Shown here: positions 10,097-20,049 of the stretch, piece after piece
Layout of the letters: each line of letters starts with the position of its first letter
How positions within the stretch are numbered: position 1 is the stretch's first letter
Assembly: GCF_031755915.1 (NCBI RefSeq)
Contig: NC_083389.1
Location: forward strand, 1,426,001 to 1,490,000
Source: Ziziphus jujuba
Lineage: Eukaryota > Streptophyta > Magnoliopsida > Rosales > Rhamnaceae
Direction: 5' to 3'
DNA length: 64,000 nt
Translations under genes and position numbers: made by a program
The notes under the pieces: generated by a model
Seen by the model: only the letters and a program-made list of their open reading frames with translations
Database searches by the model: none
What the model was told of the DNA's origin: nothing

Positions 10097-11518
10097 ATGG
10101 ATAAATTATTCAGAACTAATTCTTCTACTAGTTCTAGATTAAGTACCAGCTCTAGGTCATCGCTTAACGGAAATCAAATACCAGACATAATTAATGAAGA
10201 ACATTATAGTTTCACCTCTAATGAACCAATCAACCCAGACTGGAATATTCCTCCAGTTTCCCCTAGTGAAATTTACCACCATAAAACTTGGTTTTTGTCC
10301 TCCTTTAAAAGTGAATCACATATTAAAACTGTTGAACAAGTTTACACAATCAATAAAGATCATGAAACATGCCAGTTCATCACTAAATCAAACATCAATC
10401 AACATTTAAAAGATGGTTATAAATTCATGCATATAGGATTAGTCCAAATCGGAATCAAACCCCTAACCAAATTAGGAACCAATTCATCTATACTACTGTG
10501 TCTTCGAGATGCAAGCTTTAAAAACTTTAATGAAAGTGTTTTTGGAGTTATAGAAACCAGTTTATGTAATGGCCCTGTTCATTTTGACTGTTATCCCAAT
10601 TTTCCAGTCAGTTTAACAGACCCATGCATATTAAAGGTCTTAACTCTTAATTTAAAAACTTCGGGTTATCACTTCGACGAAGGTCGTCAACCCTTAGCCT
10701 TAATTTACAGAATTCATTATAAAGTCTCAGGAACTAATATGAACTTTAAAGCTAAACAACATAATGCTAAAGGTCATACTATGTTAATCCAGAGCCAATA
10801 TCAAGATTTAAATATTCAAATTCCTAAATTAATCAAATGGTCAGATGTTAATTTACCCTCTGATTGGGTATTAACTGATGTCCGAAGTCCAACACCTATT
10901 CAAAATATATTAACCAACACTGAGTTCATCTCACAATCTGATGATGGATCAGTTCGAATCTCCTTTGATAGAAATCCTAGATCTAATCAACCCTTAGGAG
11001 AAACCTCCTCCCGAAGATCCCTTAATCAACCAATCATTGAGTCAGTCTCTTCTGATAGTATATCTCGCAGAGATCATGAAATAGAAAAAGATTTACAAAG
11101 AATTAAAATTCAAGAATTAGAACAACAACTACACAAACTAAGATTAGAAAATGAACTTAAAAATCTTAGATTAAAATCAATTCACCACACTGGACAAGTT
11201 AGTCAACCTCGTTACAGTGATGAAGAAATCCAATCCACACAGTCACCCACAGCTTCAGATTTTATAGATCCCCAATTAAACACCTTAGATACACCCTTTA
11301 AACCACACTGGAAACAATTAAATCAAGAAATGATGTCCGATAAAAATCACGATAGATTAATCAAATATAGACAATCACACACTAGAGAACAGAAAGAAGA
11401 AATTTGGCAAACTTGGAAACACACAATGTTGCATCTTTTCCAACTCTTTGCATTATTTCAAACTATCTTTTTTCTAATCATTCTCATTACAGCATGTCTC
11501 GCCCCAGCGGCTACATGA
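10097..11518 (+). pseudogene. Pararetroviral movement protein (30K superfamily), C-terminally altered
   Basis: The start is the ATG at 10097 following the leader. A Ser-rich N-terminus of about 40 residues precedes the 30K-like core at roughly residues 60-270, where GYKFMHIGLVQIGIKPL and ALIYRIHYKVSG resemble the core of petuvirus/florendovirus movement proteins. Residues about 325-362 form a probable coiled coil of Leu/Ile heptads. The last part (KPHWKQLNQE, then YRQSHTREQKEEIW) also occurs at 14500-14620, where it continues into different sequence. From about 11435 this copy leaves the polyprotein and reads a hydrophobic tail to TGA at 11516. The continuation towards coat protein is therefore missing. 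The frame itself is uninterrupted. Movement proteins enlarge plasmodesmata for cell-to-cell spread. Confidence 0.8.
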
Positions 11519-13362
11519 TCATCAACAGCACATCTGTTCCAATTTGGAGTGGAGAAAATTCTGAAAAGAATTTCCCAACCCAATTTGAACTAGATATCCC
11601 CCAAAGAGCCTTAATCAATTCCGTTTGGAATAAAACCCATTTTGAATCACCCGAAGAAAAAATAGATTTTATTCAAACCCTTGATAACCTTTGTTTTTAT
11701 CTCCAATCAATCAAACAAAAGCCCGATAGTAACTACTATTCCCATTATATCTTATTCACAGGCCCAAACCCTGGCCTTTATAAAACATGGTCCCAAATAG
11801 CCCATGAGATAGTAGGCCAAATCAATACCCAATACCGAGGCTATTACAGTCTTCATCAAGCCCTTGAAATCACCCATCGAGATATAGGTCCACAAGCCTT
11901 TATTCACCCTTGGGTCCAAATGGATCTAGAGTTTTCCAAAACTCTCCGCTCTGTCCAAAAAATCATCTCTAATCAAGCTTCTAGTTCCCAATCAGCCCAG
12001 AAAATTCAACATAATCATCCTCGCCCAATCACTGGTTTTGTCAACCCACAACATCCCAATCATCAACTTATTCAAATCCAAGATCCACTTGATATCCTCA
12101 ATATAGAACATCCTTTAGAATTCCGAGTTCATGAACTCAAACATAAAAATCAATGTCTTGAACACCAAATCCAAACCTACTTCATAATAATGCCATCCAC
12201 CAACTCCACATTAATCACCTTCAACAGGATCTAGATTATTGGACCAAAAAACAATCTTTTAATCCCAATCAAGCTTCAACCAGCAATTCCAATCAACCTT
12301 TTCAGCTCATTGACAATCCTTATCCTTTAATCAAAAATTCCACCTTACCTTGGAATCCTGTCCGAATATTTTTCTATCCTAATCAATGGTTACATCAAGC
12401 TGGCTTACCCAGTGATATTATTTCCCGCATTTGGCAAATCAAAAGAAAACAATTTTATGATGAATTCAATTTTCTTCAAAAAATGTTACGCTCATTTATC
12501 CAATCACCCAATACCTGTCCCCGTGGTATGTATGTCTATTCGGAAGCTGCTCTACATCCTTCCAATATCAAATGTACCACATGTGACCCTGAAAATATTC
12601 CCCTTAATCATGTTGGCTGTCCACACCAAATCAGTTATTGTATTTATCGTGTTGGCCTTTATGCCCCAACATTCCACAATTTTATTTACCAAAATAAAAC
12701 AATCACTTGGGCCACCCTCTTCGACTGGGGATTAGTTGGTACCATTTATATTCACCCATACAGATCAAGCCCAAAACTGTACTGAACTAATCAAAATGGC
12801 CATTACCTGTCTCTTTTTACCTCACCATTCAGCACCATTAAAACAACAAGTATATATTGCTGCTCACATCACATCCACTCCACCATAATGGATTCATGGA
12901 TGGGAACCAGCACGCCATCTAATCACTTTTGAAAAATCAAAATATGCTACTAATCATTTCCGCCAAGACGAACAGGTACGATGATGTTCAAGTCCAATCA
13001 CAAAACAGCTTCGCCATTGGAGAGCTGCAGTATATGGAGACAATTTTAATCTCCAGCACATTAATCAAAAATATTTTTTAGCAAAAGAAAATCAATATAC
13101 AAAATTATATTTACATCAAGGTTTCCGTTATGTATGGAATGATATATTTACATCTTTTCATTACAAAACAATGTATCCGGACCTTGCTGCTATTTACTAT
13201 AAAATTTTCCAAAAACAAAAAATCATCAATGTAGATGTTGAAAGAATCATCAATCCCAATCAAGAATCAGACGAAGATATAGAAATTGATCCAGATGAAG
13301 ATGACACTTACCAGTATGATGATGAAGAAGATCACAACATCAACAACATGCTGGAAGCCTGA
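11494..13362 (+). pseudogene. Pararetroviral second ORF, viroplasmin-like (broken)
   Basis: It starts at the ATG at 11494, overlapping the end of the movement ORF in another frame. Residues about 80-125 resemble the RNase H-like viroplasmin/transactivator fold of caulimovirus protein VI (YILFTGPNPGLYKTW, with downstream QALEITH). A Gln/Asn-rich middle and Cys-containing segments (CTTCDPENIPL, then GCPHQISYC) follow, and the protein ends in a very acidic tail (about 13255-13362). Comparison with the inverted copy at 15086-16065 shows four lesions: a one-base loss near 12176, a one-base gain near 12745, and in-frame stops near 12886 and 12983. The total would be about 620 residues. The viroplasmin assignment rests on one motif region. 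Its role, inclusion body or translation transactivation, is inferred. Confidence 0.6.
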
Positions 13363-13600
13363 GCCATAATCAACATCAGGAATCTTTGACAGTACAAAGT
13401 TACTTTCAAAATTCCACCCACAAAAGCAAATCACGAGACTTACTGTTCAATCACTATTCATGAACAGTAAAAGGAGCCGAAAGCAGATCACTGTTCAATC
13501 AACTGTTCTCAACAGTACACTGTTTAATCAACTGTTCATCAACAGGAATCGAGTCCTCCTTTGCCTATTTAAAGGAGCCCCATTCCTCTTCCAAATCAAG
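13363..13600 (+). promoter_or_regulatory. Pararetroviral promoter with CTGTTCA repeats and TATA box
   Basis: This is the intergenic region after the second ORF. CTGTTCAATCA occurs twice, CAACTGTTC twice, and the inverted form GAACAGT also occurs within about 110 bases (13440-13550). A TATTTAAA box follows at 13566-13573 in the context GCCTATTTAAAGG. Position and form match the single strong promoter that drives pregenomic RNA in Caulimoviridae. Confidence 0.65.
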
Positions 13601-14076
13601 TTTTGTTTTTCAAGTTTTTCTCTCAAGCTTTTTAATTTCATTTTCAAGTTTTTTTTCTTTTTTGGAAGAGCCAAAATTGAGAGAGTTTAGAGAGTTTCTA
13701 GCAGAGTTTCTCCTCTTTCTCCCTCTTCTTTTCTCTTCCATCTTCATTTGTAATCAATTTATTTATTCTGAGTGTTGAGTGTTGAGTGCTTGTAACACTT
13801 TGGTTCTTCGTAATCAAGTAAGCATTCATATTTATCATTCATTATTTATTTCTCATTTACATTATTTATTTTACATATATTGCTTGGCTGGTTATACCGC
13901 CTTCAATATTTTCATTTAATTATTTTATATTTATATTTTATATTTCATTGTTCTTGGCTGGCTTTGCCGCCTTTAACTTTTGTCATTTTCGTTTCCTTCC
14001 GCTTAATCTTATTTTACTCTGCTCTTATCTTTGTTTTTCTTCCTGTATACTCTACTCTATTCTCCCCTGTTGGTAA
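13601..14076 (+). other. Pararetroviral RNA leader, truncated at the primer site
   Basis: A pyrimidine-rich leader lies downstream of the TATA box. Its end (14009-14076) matches the sequence just before the primer-binding site at 9720-9807, down to CTCCCCTGTTGGTA. It breaks off there, inside the primer site, and inverted coding sequence follows. Confidence 0.6.
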
Positions 14077-14228
14077 TTCTTTAATTTCAGACTTGATTGT
14101 TTTAATTTCAGTTTGTAAGTCTTGAACAGTTATAGGTTTATTTTTGGATTTATTAAATGTTTGCAAGGCTTCGGTTAAACATATTTTTTGAGTACTTTTA
14201 TGATGTTGATTTGCCTCCAGTCAACCTA
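14076..14228 (-). pseudogene. Inverted polyprotein fragment (coat protein/protease linker)
   Basis: The minus strand reads an open stretch containing CLTEALQTFNKSK and ending in IKTIKSEIKEL. This matches in kind the IKKDIKELK at the left edge of the protease segment (7362-7390), so the piece lies just upstream of protease in the viral polyprotein. Confidence 0.55.
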
Positions 14229-14321
14229 TAGCCGAATCATCCAAATTAAAGCAACCTTTTGGCACAAGATGGGCCGATTACCAAGAAAGTCAAGATCCAT
14301 ATGATTTAGGATCTGACTAAA
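14229..14321 (+). pseudogene. Short polyprotein fragment
   Basis: One open frame of about 30 codons reads QPIAESSKLKQPFGTRWADY and ends at TAA in GGATCTGACTAA. The composition suits a pararetroviral polyprotein, but the domain is not recognised. Confidence 0.35.
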
Positions 14322-14440
14322 TCATAATCAACATCAGGAATCTTTGACAGTACAAAGTTACTTTCAAAATTCCACCCACAAAAGCAGATCATGAGACTTT
14401 ATTGTTCAATCACTATTCATGAACAGTAAAAGGAGCCGAA
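14322..14440 (+). repeat. Second copy of the promoter-proximal region
   Basis: This is a near-identical copy of about 13366-13480, up to AAAAGGAGCCGAAA. It lacks the TATA box and leader and joins directly to movement-protein C-terminal sequence. Confidence 0.8.
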
Positions 14441-14943
14441 ATCCAATCCACACAGTCACCCACAGCTTCAGATTTTATAGATCCCCAATTAAACACCTTA
14501 GATACACCCTTTAAACCACACTGGAAACAATTAAATCAAGAAATGATGTCTGCTAAAAATCACGACAAACTAATCAAATATAGACAATCACACACTAAAG
14601 ATCAAAAAGAAGATATTTAGCAAACTTGGAAACAAACAATGTTACAACTTAAATTTGATATTAAATTTTTTGATTTTCTTGAAAAATTTTACTATCCTTT
14701 AAATAATTTAAAAACTTTAACAAAAGAAAAATGGATTAAATCCGATAAATCCACAGTCCTGTCTAGTCACCCTCCAGTTGAGAAAATAATCATTCCCCAT
14801 TTAAATAACCAAGTCATAGCTTCACCCTTTAAAACTTCCACAAATGAAAATAACGATTTAATTAATGAAACTAGGAAAGTCATTGAACAAAATAATTACA
14901 CCAATCAAAGTCAACAATGTCAGGTTGGGGAAGGTTTTGATTA
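14441..14943 (+). pseudogene. Movement/coat polyprotein fragment
   Basis: It is homologous to the C-terminal part of the movement ORF (from EIQSTQSPTASDF) but continues where that copy breaks off (MLQLKFDIKFFDFLEKFYY). It therefore preserves the polyprotein connection lost at 11435. One TAG interrupts it near 14620, and it ends with TAG near 14944. Confidence 0.65.
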
Positions 14944-14945
14944 GT

Positions 14946-15073
14946 AAAATAACTATTAGCAACCATGGACATGTGGTGTAATTTGTTTAGTATTTCTTGT
15001 TCTTTTAAACCATCTATATTCCATTCGTATAATTTATCAGAACTAACAGAGAATTGATTTTTAGAAAAGGTTG
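14946..15073 (-). pseudogene. Inverted polyprotein fragment (probable coat-protein region)
   Basis: The minus-strand frame reads SSDKLYEWNIDGLKEQEILN and then KLHHMSMVAN. It is of pararetroviral character and is probably the N-terminal side of the coat protein. It is joined to second-ORF sequence, a fusion not expected in a viral genome. Confidence 0.5.
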
Positions 15074-15085
15074 ATTGGAATGGCT

Positions 15086-15277
15086 GGTTGAAGCTTGATT
15101 GGGATTAAAAGATTGTTTTTTGGTCCAATAATCTAGATCTTGTTGAAGGTGATTTATGTGGACTTGGTGGATGGCATTATTATGAAGTAGGGTTTGGATT
15201 TGGTGTTCAAGACATTGGTTTTTATGTTTGAGTTCATGAACTCGGAATTCTAAAGGATGTTCCTTCTGTTGATTGTG
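15086..15277 (-). pseudogene. Inverted middle part of the second ORF
   Basis: Reverse complement of a sequence homologous to about 12100-12300. It carries three C residues where the forward copy has two (near 12176), which locates the forward copy's frameshift. Its order relative to the next fragment is swapped compared with the forward copy. Confidence 0.7.
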
Positions 15278-15279
15278 AT

Positions 15280-16065
15280 TCAGGCTTCCAGCATGTTGTT
15301 GATGTTGTGATCTTCTTCGTCATCATACTGGTAAGTGTCATCTTCATCTGGATCGATTTCTATATCTTCGTCTGATTCTTGATTGTTATTGATAATTCTT
15401 TCAACGTCTATATTGATGATTTTCTGTTTTTGGAACATTTTATAGTAAATAGCAGCAAGGTCCGGATACATTGTTTTGTAATGAAAAGATGTAAATACAT
15501 CATTCCATACATAACGGAAACCTTGATGTAAATATAATTTTGTATATTGATTTTCTTTTGCTAAAAAATATTTTTGATTAATGTGCTGGAGATTAAAATT
15601 GTCTCCATATACTGCAGCTCTCCAATGGCGAAGCTGTTTTGTGATTGGACTTGAACATCTTCGTACCTGTTCGTCTTGGCGGAAATGATTAGTAGCATAT
15701 TTTGATTTTTCAAAAGTGATTAGATGGCGTGCTGGTTCCCATCCATGAATCCATTCTGGTGGAGTGGATGTGATGTGAGCAGCAATATATCCTTGTTGTT
15801 TTAATGGTGCTGAATGGTGAGGTAAAAAGAGACAGGTAATGGCCATTTTGATTAGTTCAGTACAGTTTTGGGCTTGATCTGTATGGGTGAATATAATGGT
15901 ACCAACTAATGCCCAGTCGAAGAGGGTGGCCCAAGTGATTGTTTTATTTTGGTAAATAAAATTGTGGAATGTTGGGGCATAAAGGCTAACACGATAAATA
16001 CAATAACTGATTTGGTGTGGATAGCCAACATGATTAAGGGGAATATTTTCAGGGTCACATGTGTG
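15280..16065 (-). pseudogene. Inverted C-terminal half of the second ORF (open frame)
   Basis: The minus strand is open for about 260 codons and homologous to 12577-13362. It starts inside the ORF (CDPENIPLNHVGYPHQISYC), with no native start, and ends in the acidic tail NMLEA. Unlike the forward copy it has none of the stops, so it is the best-preserved version of this region. The apparent N-terminus MFRHGHT comes from the junction with the leader copy that follows on the plus strand. Confidence 0.75.
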
Positions 16066-16191
16066 TCCGTGTCTGAACAATAAGTCCCAGGTGAGGCATG
16101 AGAGGAGCGGTCTGAGAGGTCAAGGGAAGAGAGCAATCATATGTCAATAGTAAATTTGAATTAATAGAGTTTTAAAAATTAAAATTTGAAA
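16066..16191 (+). repeat. Leader copy b
   Basis: Nearly identical to 9971-10096, ending just before an ATGGATA start. It adjoins the inverted second-ORF fragment. Confidence 0.85.
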
Positions 16192-17046
16192 ATGGATAGA
16201 TTATTTAGATCTAATTCTTCTACTAATTCTAGATTAAGTACCAACTCTAGGTCATCGCTTAATGGAAATCCAATACCAGATATAATTAATGAAGAACTTA
16301 CTAGTTATCCTTCTTGTCGTCCCTCTTGTAGTAAGTCTGTCTTTAGTAAATCTATTAATAATTCTAATATATCTTTAGGTTCATCTAGTAATAAAAAATT
16401 CAGATCTATACCAAAATTAAAACATCAAGATGAAATCTGCCAACAAATCAATACTAATCAATGGAGACCAAACTACAAATATCTAAATCAAGAATTTAAA
16501 TTAGAAAAACATAAAGATCAATTATTAAATTACCAACGATCATACACTAAAGAACAAAAAGCCCATATTTTATCTAGTTGGAAAGAAACAATGATAGATC
16601 TTAAAACTAATATATTGTTTTTTAATTTTCTCGAAGATTATTATCCTTTACTAAACACAAACATATTACCAAAAGAAACAGGAGAACCACCAGATAAATC
16701 AACAGTCGTGTCAAGCCACCCCTCTAAAACACTTACATCTTCTTCTTCCCGTATAAAACCACTCCTTAATCCAAGTCTAAATACTTTAGACATTGCATAC
16801 ATTAAAGGAAATCAAAACTGCATACCTGATTTCCTAACTCGAGAATTTTTACAGGAAAAGAAATCTCTCTGCAGGATTATCATGCCTCCCAAGAAAAAGG
16901 GGTCATCAACCCCAAAGGAATCATTGATTTTCCCTAACCCGAGAATTTTTACAGGAAGTCCGTGTCTGAACAATAAGTCCCAGGTGAGGCATGAGAGGAG
17001 CGGTCTGAGAGGTCAAGGGAAGAGAGCAATTCCTAATTCAGAATAA
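16192..17046 (+). pseudogene. Fusion ORF: movement-protein N-terminus, polyprotein module, RNase H end, leader
   Basis: The start is the ATG at 16192. Residues 1 to about 40 match the movement-protein N-terminus. The 30K core is absent, and a diverged form of the YKYLNQEF/SYTKEQKAHI module follows. At about 16788 the frame switches to the RNase H C-terminus (DIAYIKGNQNCIPDFLTREF) and the MPPKKKGSS tail, nearly identical to 9293-9429. A short local duplication of the LTREF region follows, then leader copy c translated out of context. It is an accidental fusion of four viral pieces in one open frame of 285 codons. Nothing suggests a function. Confidence 0.75.
16959..17028 (+). repeat. Leader copy c (partial)
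   Basis: The first 70 bases of the leader repeat end at GAGAGCAA, where the truncated LTR of element 2 begins. Confidence 0.8.
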
Positions 17047-17474
17047 AGGAATTAATTAATCAAATTTAGTTTAGGAAACTTAGTTTAGGACATATTAGAA
17101 TTCGGTCAAGTTTCCTAATTCCTATAGGAGTCCGGTTTTGAATTATTTTTGAGGGTTTATTTTGTTTCTTTCAAGCCTATTTAAAGGCTTATTTTTCAAT
17201 AATAATACAACTTTGATTTGACTAAGAAAATACTTGTGAGATTAATTATCTCTTTGTTCTTTGAGAACACCTAAAACACCATTAGAGAATTGGTTGTTTT
17301 AGCTTGACTTATCAATAGGTTTTCCATCCCCTATTGTGGCGTCTACATTATACCAAGGTTTCTAACCACAGGTTAGTTAGGGGTTGAGGTCCATTCCATT
17401 AGAACTTGAACTTAATTAAAGATCCGGGCTAATATAATACGGGTTTAGGAGCAGGTCGTCCTAGGTTCGTATCA
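17029..17474 (+). repeat. 5' LTR of element 2 (3' part)
   Basis: Matches the last ~450 bases of the 3' LTR at 21523-22649 and ends GGTTCGTATCA. It contains the CTATTTAAAGG TATA-like box (about 17178), the probable promoter. Confidence 0.88.
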
Positions 17475-17489
17475 TTTGGTATCAAAGCT
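17475..17489 (+). promoter_or_regulatory. Primer-binding site of element 2
   Basis: TTTGGTATCAAAGCT directly follows the LTR and matches tRNA-Met with one change; the minus-strand element 4 has GGTATCAGAGC at the same place. Confidence 0.8.
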
Positions 17490-18648
17490 AAATTTTGTTC
17501 AGGTTTGATCTATCTTTATTTGCTGTAATTGTTTTTGTGTTACTCTAAAATTTTAGCATTAGGTTAAGGTTGCATCCATCCTATACACGTTCAGCATCTT
17601 AAAAAAAATAAAAATAAAAATTCATTCCTAGTTGAATTAGGTTTCCTAGTTTTATCGTATTTTTGTTTCCTAATTTATTGGTTGTCTTTTATCATTGTTC
17701 TTGATAATTTTGGTTTTTTTGTTGATTTTCCTTTGCTGTTTTAGTCTTAAATATTTGCATTCATATATTCAAAAAAAAAAGAAAAAAAAGAAGAAGTTTG
17801 CGGCAACATTTAAAAAAAAAAAAAAAAACTGCACATTGTGTTTATTTGGAGGTCACGGGTTTGGTATTTGTTTTAGATTTGGAATTGCAATTTTGGTACT
17901 TACTCTTGCTACTGCAATTGTTTATGCTCTGTGAGTAAAGGAAAAAAAAAAAAAAAAAAGAAGAGGTAAAGCCCAATATATAAAAAAAAAAAAAAAAAAA
18001 CATTTCGGTTTGCTGGAGTTTGATTTGTTTGCTGGAAATTTGTTGGAGCTGCTGGGTTTTTTGATTATTTATTCAATATTTGAGTTGCTGGGAAATTATT
18101 TTTGCTGCTGGATATTTGGATTTTGGGTGCTAAAATTATTTGGATTAAAATCAGTTAAAGGATTTGATACAAAACTTGAATTACAAAGAACAACAACCAA
18201 CAACTATTCTATATTTTTGTTCAATTTGATTCTTGTTCGAATTTGAATTTCTTTTTCTGGAATTTTATTCTTGAACTCATAATCTACTACCATCTGGTGC
18301 AGTTTTCAAAAATTCCAACGTTTTCCCATTATTTTGTGTTTTCTTGTCTAGAAAGCCGAAAAATTAGGATTTGTTGGATTCTTTCGGTATTGCCTACTTT
18401 TTGCTACTGCTTTGTTGATAAGTTTAATTAAAACATACTAGTGATCTAATTGCTGTTTTGTGGGTGTTTTAATTAGAACTTTGAGATAATTCATTGAGTG
18501 GAAAAAGGCAAGAGTGTGTGAGCTTAAAAGAGGGTAAAAGCCGAAACAAGTGTGCAAACACGAGTGTCGAGTCCTTATTTTAGTGAAACACGTAAGGGAG
18601 TGAAATTGGTAAGGTCCTATTTTATTTTTATTGCATTATTATACTAAC
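17490..18648 (+). other. Leader of element 2 with A-rich tracts
   Basis: Noncoding. Several runs of 10 to 18 A lie at about 17772-17830 and 17942-18000, which create false Lys-rich frames. The same leader appears inverted in element 4, where it holds a solo LTR. Confidence 0.75.
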
Positions 18649-20049
18649 ATGACAGAATCAAGAATGAGGAGAGGAGATCCACCTTTGAGGATCAATGAGG
18701 AGGAGTCCGTAGCATTCCATGACGATGCCCGAGCTACCGGGAGTGGAGACCAAGTGGACATGAGAGCTGTTTTGGAGTCAATACAGCGGGTTAGTGCTCA
18801 AGTTGAGCATGTGAATCAAAAGATGGGAAGGCTAGAAGTTTCCCAAGGAATTCCGAACACAAGAAATAGGCAAGAATTCCATGGAGGACGAGGAGGTCAC
18901 GAGAGACCGAGAGAAGAATTTGATGAGGAGCCATTCGGTGGAGACTTTGGGAAAGGCATGGACCAAACCTTTGCTGTCCAAGAGAAAGCTGGCCGTGGAA
19001 GGTATAGGAGGGAAGGAACAGATGACAATCTTAGCAATATCAAGATCAACATCCCATCATTCATGGGAAAAAGTGACCCCGAAGCATATTTGGAGTGGGA
19101 AGAAAAGATGGAGATGATATTTGACCGCCATAATTATTCGGAGGCTAAGAAGGTGAAATTGGCAGCAATGGAGTTTGGCCATTATGCACTCCAATGGTGG
19201 ACCAATGAGCAAAACACGCGAAGGAGAATTGGTGATGACTTGATTACTACATGGCGACAAATGAAAGGAGCCATGCGGAAGCGATTCGTACCATCACACT
19301 ATCATAGGTTGCTGCATCAAAGACTTCAATCTTTATCTCAAGGACATGGATCCGTGAAGGATTATTACAAGGAGATGGAGATGCTTATGATGAGATTGAA
19401 CTTGAATGAAGATAGGGAAGCAACCATGGCAAGGTTTCTTGGTGGTTTGAATCGTGAAATAGCCAATCAACTAGAATTGCAACAATATGTGGAGTTGGAG
19501 GAGATGTTGCATGTGGCTATTAAATTAGAGTATCAATTCAAGAGGAGGGGTGTAAGATCATGGTTTGGAGGTGTTTCCAACAGTGGAAGGTCCAATTCTA
19601 GCGGCTGGAGGAACAATCCCATCTATGAAAGCAAGCCAAAGCTGAAAGTCAAAGAAGAAAGTTCAAATTGGCCAAGGAAAGAGACTAGAACTGAATCTGT
19701 CCAAGCACCAAAGAATGAGGTAAAATTAGATCCTAAACCTTCTAGAACTCATGATGTTGTGTGTTTTAAGTGCCAGGGAGGAGGACACATCGCTAGCCAA
19801 TGCTCGAATAGAAGAATCATGGTGTTAAAGGGCAATGACAAGCTAGAATCGGAAAGTGAAGAAAGTGAGGATGAAGCCAAGCAAGAGGAGGAGGACTTGG
19901 AGGATGAACCCAAAACCTTGCAAGCATCCAATGCTGAATTAAACTTGCTTTCTAGAGAGTACTTGCTGCATACAAAGATGAGGATGAAATTCAAAGAGAG
20001 AACATCTTCCACACCCGATGTGAAATTCAAGGTAAGATTTGTAGTATGA
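18649..20049 (+). pseudogene. gag polyprotein of element 2
   Basis: The start is the ATG at 18649 (MTESRMRRGDPPLRINEEES). The capsid/retrotransposon-gag domain covers about residues 130-290, with DPEAYLEWEEKMEMIFDRHN, MEFGHYALQWW and LHQRLQSLSQGHGSVKDYY. A basic linker and a zinc knuckle CFKCQGGGHIASQC (about 19764-19805) follow, then an acidic stretch. Compared with the minus-strand copy, one G is missing near 19953, which shifts the frame so that the ORF ends at 20049 instead of running into protease. The relative is a chromovirus-type gag. Confidence 0.9.

Larger units (their letters stand above)
7357..17028. mobile_element. Endogenous pararetrovirus mosaic (Caulimoviridae, petuvirus/florendovirus-like)
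   Basis: The block contains all the landmarks of a plant pararetrovirus: aspartic protease-RT-RNase H without integrase, a tRNA-Met primer-binding site, a 30K-type movement protein, a viroplasmin-like protein, and a promoter with leader. The modules are repeated and shuffled. The leader occurs three times (9971, 16066, 16959), the promoter-proximal piece twice (13366, 14322), the second ORF once forward and once inverted, and the RNase H end twice (9293, 16788). All long frames are interrupted. It is a fossil integration, not a virus genome. Element 1 cuts it on the left, so more of it probably lies outside the window. Confidence 0.85.

Noticed and set aside
7357..17028. Reading the pararetrovirus block as a complete replication-competent genome
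   Set aside because: The coat-protein region is missing, frames are broken and modules are in the wrong order; it is a fossil mosaic.
17695..17934. Small Lys-rich frame in the leader of element 2 (and its inverse at 38370-38558)
   Set aside because: The Lys run is only a poly(A) tract; the frame belongs to a noncoding leader.
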